Shown: positions 47,989-61,386 of the stretch, piece by piece
How the letters are laid out: each line of letters opens with the position of its first letter
How positions within the stretch are numbered: the stretch's first letter is position 1
Source of the DNA: Calendula officinalis
Lineage: Eukaryota > Streptophyta > Magnoliopsida > Asterales > Asteraceae
Assembly (NCBI GenBank): GCA_963853835.1
Contig: OY970829.1
Span: 76,499,901 to 76,563,900, forward strand
DNA: 64,000 nt
Direction of reading: 5' to 3'
Notes under the pieces: generated by a model
Databases searched by the model: none
What the model was told of the DNA's origin: nothing
The model's input: only the letters and a program-made list of their open reading frames with translations
Position numbers and translations under genes: made by a program

Positions 47989-50900
47989 TTTATTTATATT
48001 AACATCATTAGTTACCATATTCAAACCTATTTAAAATTATTTCATCCATAAATATTCATATTGATCATAGCTATTGAATTAGAGCGGGTAAATGAATATC
48101 CGTTGGATATCGAAATTACTTTGTTTCCTAAAGAAAATACGACAGTTGTATAAATAATTTATGATTTTTGTGGTGTATGTATATAGTTTCTTCCAAAAGA
48201 GGGTACAAACGAAAGCATAACTAGTAACCTACAGTAGATGCATAGAGAATAATTTGCGGTTAACCAAATATTAATTCAAAAGCGATACATATAAAAACAT
48301 CACTTGATATAATTAAAAATTTAGAGCATGATTTGTAGCTAATCCCGAAACATTGATCCTTAATTTCATACGTGCATGCTTGTGATTTACTGGTTGGTGC
48401 ATTCAAATTACAAAAAAAATCTTAAAAGTGTTTCTTGGTATTTGTTTACTATCTATATAGTTATTACATCATAAATATTCAATAATATTATAATTCGGTT
48501 TTACCATCCAACTTATCTGGTACAATTAGCTCGATCATATTTAAAGAATTGATTGGTTCAATGAAAAAAATGAACTTTAAAACATTGACTAATAGAGTAC
48601 CGAGTTGAGAGTGCTCATATAAGCAACTCTAGTCCTCTTATATGCACTCTCACCTTTTCAAAGTTTGTAATAGCATTTAAATCATCTAACATGTTTTTTT
48701 AACAAATTTGGTACAAATAAAAATAAAGCATACATACTTGGCTCACATGTAAACAAGTTTGAATACATGAATGATATTAATGGGAAAAAATTAAATATTT
48801 AAATGGCCTTTAATTACATAATTCTTACATTTTTAACATACATAAAACAATTTTTTTTTCTTTCATATGACTAAATATTAATGCCAACTTATCTATAATA
48901 TTGAAAATGACAGAAATAAGATATTAAACATGTAAAGAAGCGAAAATATAACTATAAGCATTATTTCTATCTTCATATAGAATATAGATATATAATTTTA
49001 TATCTTATATCTCACATATCCTGGCGAATTTAATATCATTATTGTTTAAACATATATTCAACAAACAAGCATTAATGTACACATCCTAGGTATTGAAGAG
49101 GCTACAATATAAAAAGGTTATAAGTTGAGATAATTAAACTAATAGCTTTGTGAAGAAGAAAAAGCCTTATGGCCAAGTTACAATAGGTTTGTGAGAACAA
49201 TAAAAAAAAAAAAAATAATAATCCAAATGCATAATTTGTGTGGGGTGAATTTGTTGACAATATTGAAAGTAAAACACAATGGCGTGTAGAGCGTAGGTTT
49301 GGTTTGTTAACGAATTTGACAGATCAACCCCGCGTATCGTGATTCATGGGGCATATGCAAACAAATTGTTTCTTTCACACAATAATATTTTCCATTAATT
49401 CACAACACAAAAACATTCCGTCTTCCCTACAACATACTATTATTTTTACACCAATAAATAATATATTTAACTAGACACACATAATTCAAAAATAAATACG
49501 ATATTTAACTAGACACACATAATTCATAGTGTTAGACTAACAGTAATTATGACCAAACCTAACAGTAGTCATCACTGTCATCTTCACATTAATTCAAACA
49601 CAAAAATAAATACCATATTTAACTACTCATCATTGTCATCTCTACGACTAAACATGTAACAAAATGTCTATAATATTGACCAAATATATTATCAAACCAA
49701 AAAGAGAAGGAGAACAATATCAGGACACTCAAGAATTGGTTGTTGAAGCGAACAAACTTTCCCTAAAAACTTGAAAATATAGTCCTCAAAACATGAATAC
49801 TTTCTCTAAAAAACTGAATTAAACTATGTACTTTATTTGTCCGCAATATGCTCTCCTTTAAATATCCAAAAAAAAATTTAATTAATTAAAAAGTCATGTA
49901 GCCCAAGACCATTCACGTTATGGTCTATAATGATTACCAAAAAGAACACATGAGTGGTATTAAAGTAAGTAAAAACTATGTGACATTTGAAACACATAAT
50001 TTATGAAAAAGGGAAATGTTAATCAATAATGTGTTAGGATTATGCCTTCGAGAACTGGATAAAAAATGTGCCAGTTATACAGGTTTGGTTCTCGGTGAGC
50101 TATAGTAGTCTGATTCTCAGTTTTAATTTTCATAAAAAAACGATTCTAAACCAAGTTCGGTCAAAAACTGAAAGGAAAAAAAAAACAGATCAAGAAACCA
50201 TGATTCTCGGTCGGGTTCAGTCCAGCCAAGACGTCATCAAGGTAAAAAATCATTTTCTTGATTCTCGAGTCAGTTCCGAGCTATTCGGTTCGGTTATTGG
50301 ACAATGCACAGATCTAATTAAGACATACATTAATTAATAATTATTCCCAAGAATTTCATATTCATTAATAAAAATACAATTTATAATACATGTAATAATA
50401 ACAAAACCCTATGAAAAGATTTAAAATTATTTATCGAACTGAATACAACTGGCCCGCAAAAATACAATTTTTATGTGTAGGATACGATTTCAAATTTCCT
50501 CTTTTTCATTCACATGTCTTTTTTTTATTAAATTGACAGCTACCAATTTCTCAAAACCAGGAGTGGAGAAAACTACTGATCAAGACATTTGTTCAAAATT
50601 TCAAATATTCTCCAACTTATTTTCTCAACTTAACTCATCCAAATTGTCTAACAAATATATTATAATTGCCGTTTTATATATTATTAATCAATTAAACTGT
50701 AACATTGACGTGTCTCCGAGTTTTATATTGTAAAGGGAAGAAATGAAGTGAGGGAAGTATAAAAAATAAAATAGTGTTCCTTAGTTTTTTTAATGAGAGA
50801 AAATCGGATGAAACTACTCAGAGTAGACTGACCCGACTCGCCGGGTTAAAGCACGGGTCAGACCGACCCGAAACAAATGATTCTAGAAAAGATTCCACAA

Positions 50901-51108
50901 ACTGGACAAAATTGCAAGTATGAAACATTAAATCCAATTTTTTCCTTAAAATGTTCTAACACTAATCTAATTTTGTGTGAGTCAGCTTACATGGTTGACC
51001 ATGGGTTAGTGGTCAACAGTGAGTTAACATGGGGAACATTGAAAAGGATTCAAAGACTAACCTTCAAAATTTACAAGCTTTTTTTCACAGAAATATGGTA
51101 ATGAAAAT
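47989..51108. other. Intergenic, no gene seen
   Basis: AT-rich sequence with no recognisable coding region. GGTTCGGTC-type words at 50087-50300 are repeat remnants of the kind seen at 53028-53249. Confidence 0.5.
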
Positions 51109-52524
51109 TCAAATGAGAATAATAAGTATTGCAATAAGGACTGCAGTTGTAAAAATCAGAGCCTGAAATACAACCAGATTTGGTTAGTTGACTTGTAATG
51201 CAAGGATATACGTAACACGAGTGAAAAAAATGATAATTAATATTTTTTTTATATATAAAAATTAATATATGATAATGACTAAAATCTCCTAATCAATTAA
51301 TATATGATAATGACTAAAATATCTTTAAAAAATGCAAAATTATAAATAAAATAAGTTTCTGCATTTCTAAATAAAATAAGTTTTTAGGAAAAAAACAGTT
51401 GAACAACCTATCAACTACCATCTTATTTCTCAACAGGACGAGATAAATCGATTCTAGGCTTATCATAGGGTTAACATAAGGTTGACCGTTTCTTAAGAGT
51501 CAACCATGCTTCTTCTGACAGCTAATAGTTTAAATAAAATAAATAGTGGTAATTTGGAATTAAGTTTGCTTTATTAAAATTTAAAATACTTACAGCTATT
51601 GCACTTGCAGCAAGTCCTGTTCTCTCTCTTGGATCCTTCTGGTAGTAATTTCTCAAGTACAAAATTGTTGCATAATACCATAGTAAAGGGAATATAGACC
51701 CAAATACAAAACTGCAAAATCACATTAAAATGTTTATGTTTTGTAGAATTGAAAAAGAATATTTGGTTAATAAAAAACCACAAACAACACTTATTTGTCC
51801 AATTGAAAAAGAATATTTGGTTAATAATTAATGTGTCAGTTATCGTTACCAAAAAGATATTAGGAGGTTTGAGATGAAAAATATTTTAATTTGGCCCGTT
51901 TGAGATGAAAAATAACTCAAATTGACCCGTTCGCAAGTCAAAGAGCTCACCAAGACCATCCTATTCCAAAGCCAAAACAAGGGAGTGGTTTGTCAAAATA
52001 TCCAAGCTGATTAGCCTCTGTGTCTCCAATTAGTGTGTAATTTTCATTATTATGTTGCTTAAAATAGGAAGAACTCACTGTAAAATAATCAAAATAAACA
52101 ACACATACGAGTAAATATTTGATGTTTCTTAATCCAGAAAGCATTAACATATCGACACTTTATTATAAATTTCAGGGATGATTACTTTTGTAGGTAAGTC
52201 AACGTATTCAGCTTCTTCTTTTCTTGAAAAACCTGTAGAAGACGAAATTAGGTTTACTCAGATTAGCAGAAATCAGCTCATTATAAAAATAATTCCCAAT
52301 TAGTACCAAAAATTGTACTTATACTTCAAAAAAGGTTGATCGTGCCATTTTGAATCAGCAAACAAACAAACCTAAAAAAAGAGGATGAACATTTGCAGAA
52401 ACTGATCAAATTAATTAAAATTTAGCCTGATATTTCACCCTAGGTTACTCAGATTAGCAGAAATTTACTAATCGTGAAATAATTCCCAATTACTTTTTAC
52501 TTACCCGAAGTTTACCTAAACAGT

Positions 52525-52561
<37 letters not shown>

Positions 52562-52905
52562 TAACAGGAAGCTAGATTCAGGTTGAAGATCAACGAAATT
52601 AGGTTTTCTATAAATAAGAACAATTAAAACTAGAGGAGCACAACAAGAAGATATTGATGCTATACGAAGCAAATGTGGTGCTAATTTACTATAATCATTG
52701 GTCAAATATGTAGAACTAAACGAAACTTAATTAGTGAAATCGATCAAAGTTTAAAACAGATTGCACCATGAGCTTGATTAAAATAGAACAGTAAAGGTGA
52801 GAGACCTTTTCGATGAAACAAAGTCGCACCGTCGTCTTCGCCGTCGTCGCCGTTGAGTTTGTAGTTGGTAGACTGGATTACTGCCGTGCCGGCGGTGGAA
52901 GATAT
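51109..52905 (-). CDS. Ribosomal protein L18a-like small membrane protein, start codon apparently lost
   Basis: Exons on the minus strand: 52905-52806, 52232-52149, 52077-51951, 51711-51594 and 51162-51109; phases agree at each join. The product of about 160 residues reads STAGTAVIQSTNYKLNGDDG, FSRKEEAEYVDLPTK, NNENYTLIGDTEANQ, GYFDKPLPCFGFGIGWSC, FPLLWYYATILYLRNYYQKD, PRERTGLAASAIAALIF and a hydrophobic tail ILIILI. Plant proteins annotated as 60S ribosomal protein L18a-like have this FDKPLPC-G-GIGW pattern and two hydrophobic segments near the C-terminus; they are not ribosomal structural proteins and their role is unsettled. At the expected start the codon is ATA (52903-52905), preceded in frame by TAG and TAA, and no in-frame ATG follows in exons 1 or 2. 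The fourth-junction donor GTTAAT at 52148 is weak. Assignment of the family is good; integrity is doubtful. Confidence 0.65.
52527..52559. repeat. (CA)n microsatellite
   Basis: About 16 CA units inside the first intron of the L18a-like gene. Confidence 0.9.
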
Positions 52906-52926
52906 TTACTATGCATTCTGTGTTTG

Positions 52927-52955
52927 TTTTTTTTTTTTTTTTTTTTTTTTTTTTC
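52927..52955. repeat. Poly-T tract upstream of the L18a-like gene
   Basis: A near-uninterrupted T run just upstream of the expected start of the minus-strand L18a-like gene. Homopolymers of this length are prone to sequencing error. Confidence 0.85.
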
Positions 52956-53027
52956 CAATTATAGTTTAAGACCTATAAAAGTAAATTAATCGAATTTTCA
53001 ATTTTACAACTGAAATGATCCACTTAG

Positions 53028-53249
53028 TAGGCATGTGTGCAATGGAAACCCGACCGGAACCGTATAATTGAACCGGACATGACTAAACATGACAAAATCG
53101 AGCTATATCGGTTCGGTTATTAGTTTCAAGCGGTTCGTTTCGATCCAAAACTAAAAAAAACCAAAAAAAGTCAAAGAAAATATCTTGATTCTCGGTTCGA
53201 TTTCGTCAATTCTCGGTTCAGTTTAATTCTTTGACCGTACATAGGCCTA
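53028..53249. mobile_element. Short hAT-like element with 8-bp duplication
   Basis: Begins TAGGCATGTGTGCAATGG and ends CCGTACATAGGCCTA. CCACTTAG at 53020-53027 and CCACTAAG at 53250-53257 form an eight-base direct repeat with one mismatch, the size typical of hAT elements. The interior is full of ACCGAACC/GGTTCGGTT words. A similar stretch at 53600-53961 ends GGACCGTGCACACCTA and may be a relative. Confidence 0.55.
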
Positions 53250-54297
53250 CCACTAAGTTTAAATATAGATAAGATGTTGATTGTGCCAACAAGTTTAAGC
53301 GTCGAAGAGTGAAAAAACAGTGTTGTATCATTCTCAACCATTACTTTCATCGCACTTCAATTTTTGTCGTATTAATGTCATGTCATATTTACTTAATATT
53401 TTATACGTAAAATATATATACAATACTAATATCCACAAAAATACCCGTCAAACCGAATGTCGGAACCGAGAGTGACAATAGAAGGTTTCGTGTTAAAGGT
53501 GCCACTAAACAAGTGGCAGGTAGTTGCAAACTGACGAAATTGTTGGTACTCCTCTAATAGGCATATGTATCTAGGTATATTATTTTTTAATATATATAAC
53601 ACGTATAGCCGGTTCTCGTCCCAGTTTGCGCGACCCTACTACCAAAGTCTTATTTTTATTTTTTAAAATCTTATTCCATTGTGATAAATCCAATTGGCGA
53701 GTCGGACGAACCGACTTATACAGGTCCGATTTTCGGTTTGGATTTTTATGCAAATTTTGTTCTTTGTCCGGTTCAGTCTGGTCCAAAACTGAAAAAAGTA
53801 AAAAAAAAAAAAAAAAAAAACTCGTTATCGTTCCAGTTAAATTCGGTCCAAGACGTCACTGGTTCGGCTCTCATTCCAGCCGAAACCTATTTCCTGATTC
53901 TTGGTTCTCACTCAGGTTCAAGTCCACCCGATTCAGCCTCGTTTTTGGACCGTGCACACCTAAGCTTCATCTAAAACTCTGTTGAGTTTTTGGTTTTACA
54001 GAAAAATTAAGCGACCAAACTTGTTATTTTGCTCACAATATTTGTTAATTAATCTGCAACCCATTTATTCCAGCTGATAATTTTAAAGAATTCATTCAAC
54101 TCAAAAGAGGTAACCATATCTAATTAAAAGCATTCACATATTTTATTTATGTTAAGAGATCATGCAAATAAGCAAATATCAATCCTCATACAAACATTAC
54201 ATTTTTCTTCTTAGCAAAAAAAAATTAAAATTATACAAAAAATATATTAAAAACAACGATGATGGGTGAACATTACATTACATTATACGACAATAAA
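53250..54297. other. Intergenic with repeat remnants, no gene seen
   Basis: Contains GGTTC/CGGTCC-rich sequence (53600-53961) resembling the neighbouring hAT-like element and an A run at 53800-53820. The end nearest 54298 is the 3' flank of the PP2C gene. Confidence 0.5.
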
Positions 54298-57200
54298 TCA
54301 AGGTTTTGGTTTAAACTTCCTTTGTAATTTGAGGTCCACCACAATAACAGATATGTTGTCTTTACTTCCTTTTTGTAAAGCAAGCATTGTGAGATAATCG
54401 GCGGCTGCTTGTGCGGCTAAATCCACCCCATTTTTGTGTTTTTCAAAGTGGGCCCCATCGTTCTTTTTGTGCCAAATAAGGATACGTTTTCGAGCAATTT
54501 CACATGCTTCTTCGTTTGAAATTACATCCCATAAACCGTCACTTGCTAAAATAAGACATTCGTCCTCTCTAGCTCGGGGTGTGAATGTGACTTCGGGTTC
54601 GGGTATTATCCATGGTTTTAAATACCCGTCACCTACGAAAGATAACAAATTTGAGAATAGTTGAAAATTTATAAAAGATAATAAATATGAGAATATTTGA
54701 AAAACTATAATATCTGAACACGTTTTCAAGATTTTCAGTAGTTTTCTTGAGATAAAAAAAACCCACCTCCCATTTTCTAAAAAAAATGGAGACATACACT
54801 TATAGATTTTTTATGAATCAAAACGCTCTCTTATTGCATAAAAAGGTTACCAAGTTGGTCGAAATTCTATATTACGTAGCCAAACAATTAAATTTTCAAA
54901 AATTAGGTCTATTCAATAATGCAATATGAGATAGCTACCCCGTCAAAATTAGGGGTGAGCATAAAAACCGAAAAACCGAACCGAACCCGAAAAAACCGAA
55001 CCATTTGAAAAACCGACATCAACGGTTTTGATTTTTAGAAAACCCGAATGTTTGGGGCGGTTTTCGGGGGCATATGAAAAACCAAACCGAAAAACCCGCC
55101 CCGCCCCGCCTTTATGTATATTTCAAGTTTTATAAAAATATTCTTATATTTTTAAAAGATTTGATATAAATTTATTTGCAAAAGGAAAGCAACCATGCAA
55201 TGAAACTTCTATGGATGAAGACATTGACTAAGATTGTTGCGAAAGATGGTTGGATGTTATTATATTATTAATCTATTTCAGATTATGTTAGTTGAATTTA
55301 TTATTACATCATATTAAACTGACTAGTTGTTTTTTTATTTATAATGAAATGAGTTAAGGTTTGAAAATTTGAATCATAATATTAGTTTTTAAGGTAACAA
55401 ATTGGTAAATTTAAAGGAAACTAAAAAATCGAAAAAACCCGAAACCGAACCGAAAAACCCGAAAAACCGAAACCGAAAAACCCGAAACCGAACGGGGTGT
55501 AATTCTCAAAACCCGAACTTTCGGGGCGGGGTTTGGTTTTAGTTAAAAACCGCCCCAAACCGCCCCATGCTCACCCCTAGTCAAAATGATGACAAGTTTG
55601 ACTAAAATAAGTTGATTACCAAAAACAAAAGTTTAATTAAAGTTGGTTACCTATTTGACAATTTAACTGTTTAAAAATACAAGACTCCCTAACTTGATTT
55701 TAAGGGTATTTTAGACATTTCACTATAAAATAAACTTACCAATCGATCGCGACATTGCAAGAACACCAAAAACACGATGCCCGTTCCATTGTATAACTTT
55801 GCCACCTGCCGCCTCAATTCTTGCATATTCATCTTCCCGATTCGGCTAATTATAACAAAAATGAAAAAAAAAAGTTAATTATGCGAATAACAACAAACTT
55901 CATATAGATATAGAGTTTTTTTTGTCTAAAATAATAACGTACTTATAAAAATGGACAAATATAAAAGTACGTTATCATTTCAGAAAAAAAAAACCCAATA
56001 AATATATATGAAAAATGATAAAAATAACTTTTTTTTTTTACTTTATGATCATTTGATAGAGCAATTGCTTCTTTCCCACGATAAAGTACGGCTCTTGAAT
56101 CACCACAATTTGCAACAATAACATGTGATGAACAAATTAATGCCACAACAGCAGTGGACCCCACGGTTTCGGGGGCCACAGGATCAGAACAAGATGGATC
56201 ATCGATATTTCTGCTCGTTTTTCCCGCCACCTCATCATCGACTTTCTGAAAACAATTAGTGAAAGCTTTTTCCCATTGAATTTGTACACTATCGTTCATT
56301 GTTCCTTTAATTATTTCTTGTTTCATAACGTTAATTTCTTCCTCTAATGCGGTATGAACACGATCACGACAGTAATTGGCCACCTAGATTAATAAGTTTA
56401 ATACGGTTTTAGTTACATAATTAATTTATCTGTCTTTAATAATGCAATCTATGAGATTTATATGCATTTGAGTATGTGACTCGTTTGCTCTTTTGGAAAT
56501 ATTGCAAATCAAAGTTATCTATTTAGTACCTTGAACATGGTTTACTGAATCCTCTACTACCATAAACTATTAAAATTGTAGTATGGTACCTGAACTTGCA
56601 AAATTGGTCCATTTAGCACCTGACTCATTAATTTGATTGCGTTTTCTTACGCGATTTGACAAACTAAATATATTTTGACGAACTAATAATGTTACCCTTA
56701 TAAGTTTTGACGAATTAAAAAATATATGTTCATCTCAATATATTGAAAGTAGAAGTAAATCACGTCAGAGACTCAGAATTCAAGAACTAATCAGCGAGTC
56801 AAGGTACTAAATTGATTATTTTTCCAAGTTCAGGGCCAGATGTTGCATATGATCCAGTCAGCCAAATTCAAGGTACTAAAATACATTTTGACCTAAATCT
56901 AAATGATTCCATATTCATGAAACTGTTACTATAAAATTGACTAAAAATAGTAATAAATAAATACCTGGCAGCCTCCATGACCATCATAAACGCCAAAAAA
57001 ATGAGCTGTTAAATCATTCAAACACGGATTGACCCGATTAATTATATGATCAGCAGCCAGCATTCTTATAGGAATTTTCATAAATTGAGGAACAGTTGCA
57101 ACGGTATCTTCCATTTCTGGCCTTTTTCCAATAACCGAATGAAACCCGTAAAGTGGATCATATTCTAATTCAAAAACACTCCTCACATTTTTATTGTGAT

Positions 57201-57513
57201 TTTTATCAGCAAGAACAACAACTTCTGCAACTATTTGACCTTTATCTATACCCTTAATTGCAACCGTAATAGGTACACTAATTCCAGTTGAGTCAACTGA
57301 CATAATTTGATCTTGATTATTTTCTTGAATCATAATTTCATCAGTTATCAAGTTGCTTGTCGATTCGTTATGAAGAACGGGTACAGGAGCTAGAAGTGTG
57401 ATCCTGCTGAAATCCACGTGACTTGCACGTGCAGGGTTGTTGGTTATGGGAATTGGACTTGTTAAGCTAATTGAAACTGAAACAGATGGAACTATCTCTT
57501 CTATCAACCCCAT
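54298..57513 (-). CDS. Clade A protein phosphatase 2C (HAB1/ABI1-type)
   Basis: Four exons on the minus strand: 57513-56965, 56383-56042, 55845-55740 and 54632-54298; in phase, 443 residues. Clade A PP2Cs are Mg/Mn-dependent Ser/Thr phosphatases that inactivate SnRK2 kinases and are inhibited by ABA-bound PYR/PYL receptors. Visible motifs: YGFHSVIGKRPEMEDT, FFGVYDGHGGCQ with the metal-binding Asp177-Gly178, GSTAVVALICSSHVIVANCG followed by DSRAVLYRGKEAIALSNDHK, the receptor-contact tryptophan in GGKVIQWNGHRVFGVLAMSR (W317), LILASDGLWDVISNEEA and GSKDNISVIVVDL. The C-terminus QRKFKPKP resembles HAB1. After SIGD the residue is Gly (SIGDGYLKPW), where I recall Arg in ABI1 and HAB1. Intron 3 holds a hAT-type element. 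The N-terminal 115 residues are variable, as in the family. Confidence 0.95.
54950..55579. mobile_element. hAT-type non-autonomous element in PP2C intron 3
   Basis: Terminal inverted repeats TAGGGGTGAGCA and TGCTCACCCCTA, flanked by the exact eight-base duplication GTCAAAAT (54942-54949, 55580-55587). The 630-base interior has AACCGAACC-rich ends and no transposase. Related termini are seen at about 24797 and 33229. Confidence 0.9.
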
Positions 57514-58187
57514 CTTTTTTCTTTAATTTAAATAATATCGATTAATTGATATTAATCCCTTAATCTTTTTATTTTGTAAAGTAAGATCAAGGTTTTTAAT
57601 TGATGGGATGGACTACAGTACAAAGGCCATCATCATAGAGTTGACCAATCAGAAAACGGTCAACGGATCTGGTGGTGCGAAATATTGGATCTGATTAAAG
57701 AAATTTTGATTCTTTAACATCTAATTAACTAAATAGATAACAACTTGAAACCCTAATTTGAGAATTATAACCGTCACCCATCGATCTTGAAAGAACAAGA
57801 AAACAAACCCACCAAAAATAATTTAAAGAAAAAAGAAAAAAGATTGAAACTTTTTTCAAGAATTCGACACATGGAACCTGGATTTCATGGATCTGATGCA
57901 ACCCAACTCAATTCATCAAAATAAGTACAGTTCTCGTTTCATCGCTTCAAGAACACTTGATTGTTGATGACAATTTGTGTAATAAACAGCAAGATTTGAT
58001 TTTGAGTTTATATATTCCTGGGAAAAGCTAAGAACTTGGTTACCAATTTGAGAAAAAGATCGGGTTTTTGAGCTTCAATTTTCGTGTAGAATCCCTCAAA
58101 TTTATGGGTGATGGAGAAGATCTTTATTTAGGATGTGATGGGAGAGAAAACTAGAGAGTTCCTTGGGAATGATTCGGCTGCTTCAAT

Positions 58188-58194
58188 GACACGT
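58188..58194 (-). promoter_or_regulatory. ABRE-like ACGTGTC upstream of the PP2C gene
   Basis: On the minus strand the sequence reads ACGTGTC about 675 bases upstream of the ATG at 57513. Clade A PP2C genes are commonly induced by ABA through such elements. Two further CACGTG boxes (57415-57420, 57426-57431) lie inside exon 1. Function is inferred. Confidence 0.35.
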
Positions 58195-58348
58195 ATTTTA
58201 ATTTAATAATCTTTAGACTTCAATCAGTGCATGTATTCTTTTTGTTGATAAGAAGATGATGGGAATTTGTTTGGATTTATTTTCTCTACAATAATTATTG
58301 ATTATTACTTATTTTTGTTTTTTGATTTTATTTTTTAGTTGACAATAA

Positions 58349-59627
58349 GGTGCTGTTTGTTTTTTAACAAAACGTCTTTCTGAGGTCTTTTGTCTTCGCG
58401 GCGCAGACCACGCGCAGAAAAAGACTTGCGCAGATGTTTGTTTTACGGAAGCCCGAAGACCTTATATTGTCTGCCTAAGGTCTTCCCCAGGAAGACTTTG
58501 ACATTAGTTTCTTGGGTATTCCAAACTTAAAAAAAACATCTCCAAACTTAATTAATATTATTATTATTATATTAATATATATTATTATTATGTTAATATA
58601 TAATATTATTATATTAATTAATATTATTATTATATTAACTAATATTATTATTATATTAATTAATATTATTATTATTATATATTAATTAATATTATTATTA
58701 TATTAATATACTTTATTATTATGTTAATATATGATATTATTATATTAATTAATATTATTATTTTATTAATTAATATTATTATTATATATTAATTAATATA
58801 ATAATTAATATTATTATTATATTAATATATAATATTAATATATTTTAATATATTTAAATTATATATTATATATTTAAATTATATATATTACTATTATATA
58901 TAAATATAATATAATATTAATATATTAACTAATATTATTAATATATTAATTAATACTATCATTATTATATTAATATATATTTTTATTATATTAATGTATA
59001 ATATTATTATTTGAATTAATATTTATTATATATATAACTATATTTTTTATTTTCTTTTAATATTAATCTTACTCATGCACATATTAAATACTTGATAAAC
59101 CAAATAACATTAATGATCAAGGAAATACTAAAAAATACCTATTATATTCCTTAAAAATTCGTATTACATTTCTCTTTCTCATTATCTACTTTGAACAAAG
59201 CGTCCCTAAGAGTATTATTGTTATTTGGTTATGTAGAAATTGGATTTCATTGTTGTTGTTATGCATAAATTGATTATTGAAACTTTGAAAGAATAAAAAA
59301 AAAACTTTGGTAATGTATGGACTCAAGATGGAGTATATTTTAAATTTCATTATTTGTTAAATTGAAAACTTTCGTAAGGATTTGACAAAAAAAAAATTAC
59401 AAGATAGAAGTAAACAAATTGTTATTGCAATGTATGGATTATTTCAATGTTGCAAGATGGAGTATATTTTAAATTTCAGATTATTTAACCAGTCTGCAGA
59501 TGTTAAAAAAACAAACAACAGTTTTCTTGCAGACTGCAGACCTTTGCTCCATTTCAGAAGCTGCAGCAGTTGGCAGATGTGGTCTGCAGACAACAGATCT
59601 TTTTGCTCTGAAAAAACAAACAGCACC
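58349..59627. mobile_element. PIF/Harbinger-like non-autonomous element
   Basis: Begins GGTGCTGTTTGTTTTTT and ends AAAAAACAAACAGCACC, with TAA on both sides (58346-58348, 59628-59630). Inside are CGCAGACC/GTCTGCAGAC words near each end and a long AT-repeat core. No transposase was seen. It begins about 150 bases beyond the ABRE-like site upstream of the PP2C gene. Confidence 0.7.
58545..59035. repeat. AT-only degenerate tandem repeat
   Basis: Nearly pure A/T sequence of TTAATTAATATTATTATTA-like units with variable spacing, forming the core of the surrounding element. It likely expanded by slippage. Confidence 0.85.
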
Positions 59628-59630
59628 TAA

Positions 59631-61386
59631 GTGTCGGAAACATAAATTTTGGTCACTTAGAATACGGGGTGACCCATGCTAAATCTATATTTGGCGCTGC
59701 CAGTTCAAGCCATGACATCGGCTCCCCCTTGTGTCAACGGCCACACCAAATTGTTAGGGCCGGATTCCAGGTTTTTTTATTTTATTTTTAGCGTGTGGTG
59801 TGTGTGAAAAGGTATTTTAGTGGGTCATCAAATGATGTTTTAACTTGCATTATGGGCCGGCTGAGTGGTATTTGGAGGTGTGAATGTGAAATGAAGAATG
59901 TTGAGTTAATGTCCAGGTATGGTAAATAGTTTTCCCACCATATTCTTCAATTATTTCATACTCATTTTAATGTCCTTCAAGATCTGTATTTTTTATTTCA
60001 AATTTCGTATGGTTTTGCTTTTACATTTTTAATATTTTAGTTGTGGAGTATGACTCTTTAAGATGTTCAAAAAGTTAACATGAGTGAATGTGTGTGTTTA
60101 AGTACGTATAAATTGTAAATGTTTAGATTTAGGGTTCATGAACAAATAGACAAGAATAGATCAGGCTTCATGAACATATGAGGAAGAATAGATCTAGGGT
60201 TCATGAACAAATAAGGAAAAATAGATCTAGGGTTTTTAAATAGATAAGGAAGAATAGATCTAGGGTTCATGAACATACGGGGAGAAAAGGGGAAATGACC
60301 AAAACACCCTCATGTGCCCATCACGTGACTTGAGTTAACAGGCCAATTTAGACGGAGTTGGATGGAGTGATAGAAATCCGGAAAAATCGAAGACCACACG
60401 GACAAAGAATATGAAGAAGAAAAAAGTCTAGGTATACAATCGTAGAATCTGAAAGATTACAAGGACATTTTGTGTAATTTATACTAAATTTAATTTCTCC
60501 ACATTTAAATTAACATTAGCCGAAAAATCACAGTTTTACATATCATACATTGTCAAAACTGGTATATTAATGTTAACATTTTTAGTTGTAATTTCGTCTT
60601 GATCTAAGAAGTTAAGTTATTACATTTTGATTAGATTAGTAATTAAACGTTACATACCTAACATTATCAAAATCGATATATACGTCATAATTCATGACAA
60701 CTTTCGCTTTTACGTATTGTGTCGTATTGCTCCCCCGACAACCGATGTTACATAGGTTGGCTTGACTATAATTGCGTGTACAATGACGTCTTGGTTATCC
60801 CTTACTCATTGAGCATGAAAGCCGGATAGCACGGATTCATCTTTAACTTTTATGATGACGCAATTAAATACGTTTTTAATTAATAAGATACAGATCCGTA
60901 TATTATAACACATGGCTATTTTCACTAGGTTTGATGTCTAAACGTGCATGCTCCTTAAAATGTCCTTATGGAGATGTTGATAGAGTCACCCTAAATTGAA
61001 CATATGTGTTTTAGATACTGGAAATGTATGGTAATAATGACTGATGACTGGTAAATTACAATAGAATGAGGATGGTGGCTGGTGGATTACGGCGGGTTGC
61101 GGTGGTATAGTTGGTGGATAGCTTTAGGTAGTCCTTGATTCATGAAAGTAAGTTTAGACGTGTTAAAGATGACCAATATGAATTTAGGTAGTTTAGGTTA
61201 AAATGCTAAATAATTTTGGGGGCATATTGACTCACTTTATATAGCCAAAAAATAATAAAAAAATATATCCAATGGATTTTAGGCTTAGGCTCCAATTGGG
61301 TCTGCTCCCCCTATTGGTCCCTAGATCCGCCATATGCCCATATTGCAGTTTTCAAACTTTGTTACGTATTGTTAAAGTATTAGTCA
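59631..61386. other. Intergenic, no gene seen
   Basis: No coding region recognised. AATAGATCTAGGGTTCATGA units of about 40-50 bases recur four times between about 60125 and 60285. The short GC-richer stretch at 59680-59780 could be a retroelement fragment but cannot be assigned. Confidence 0.45.

Noticed and set aside
57415..57431. Two CACGTG boxes as a promoter module
   Set aside because: They lie within the coding sequence of PP2C exon 1 and are more simply explained as codons.
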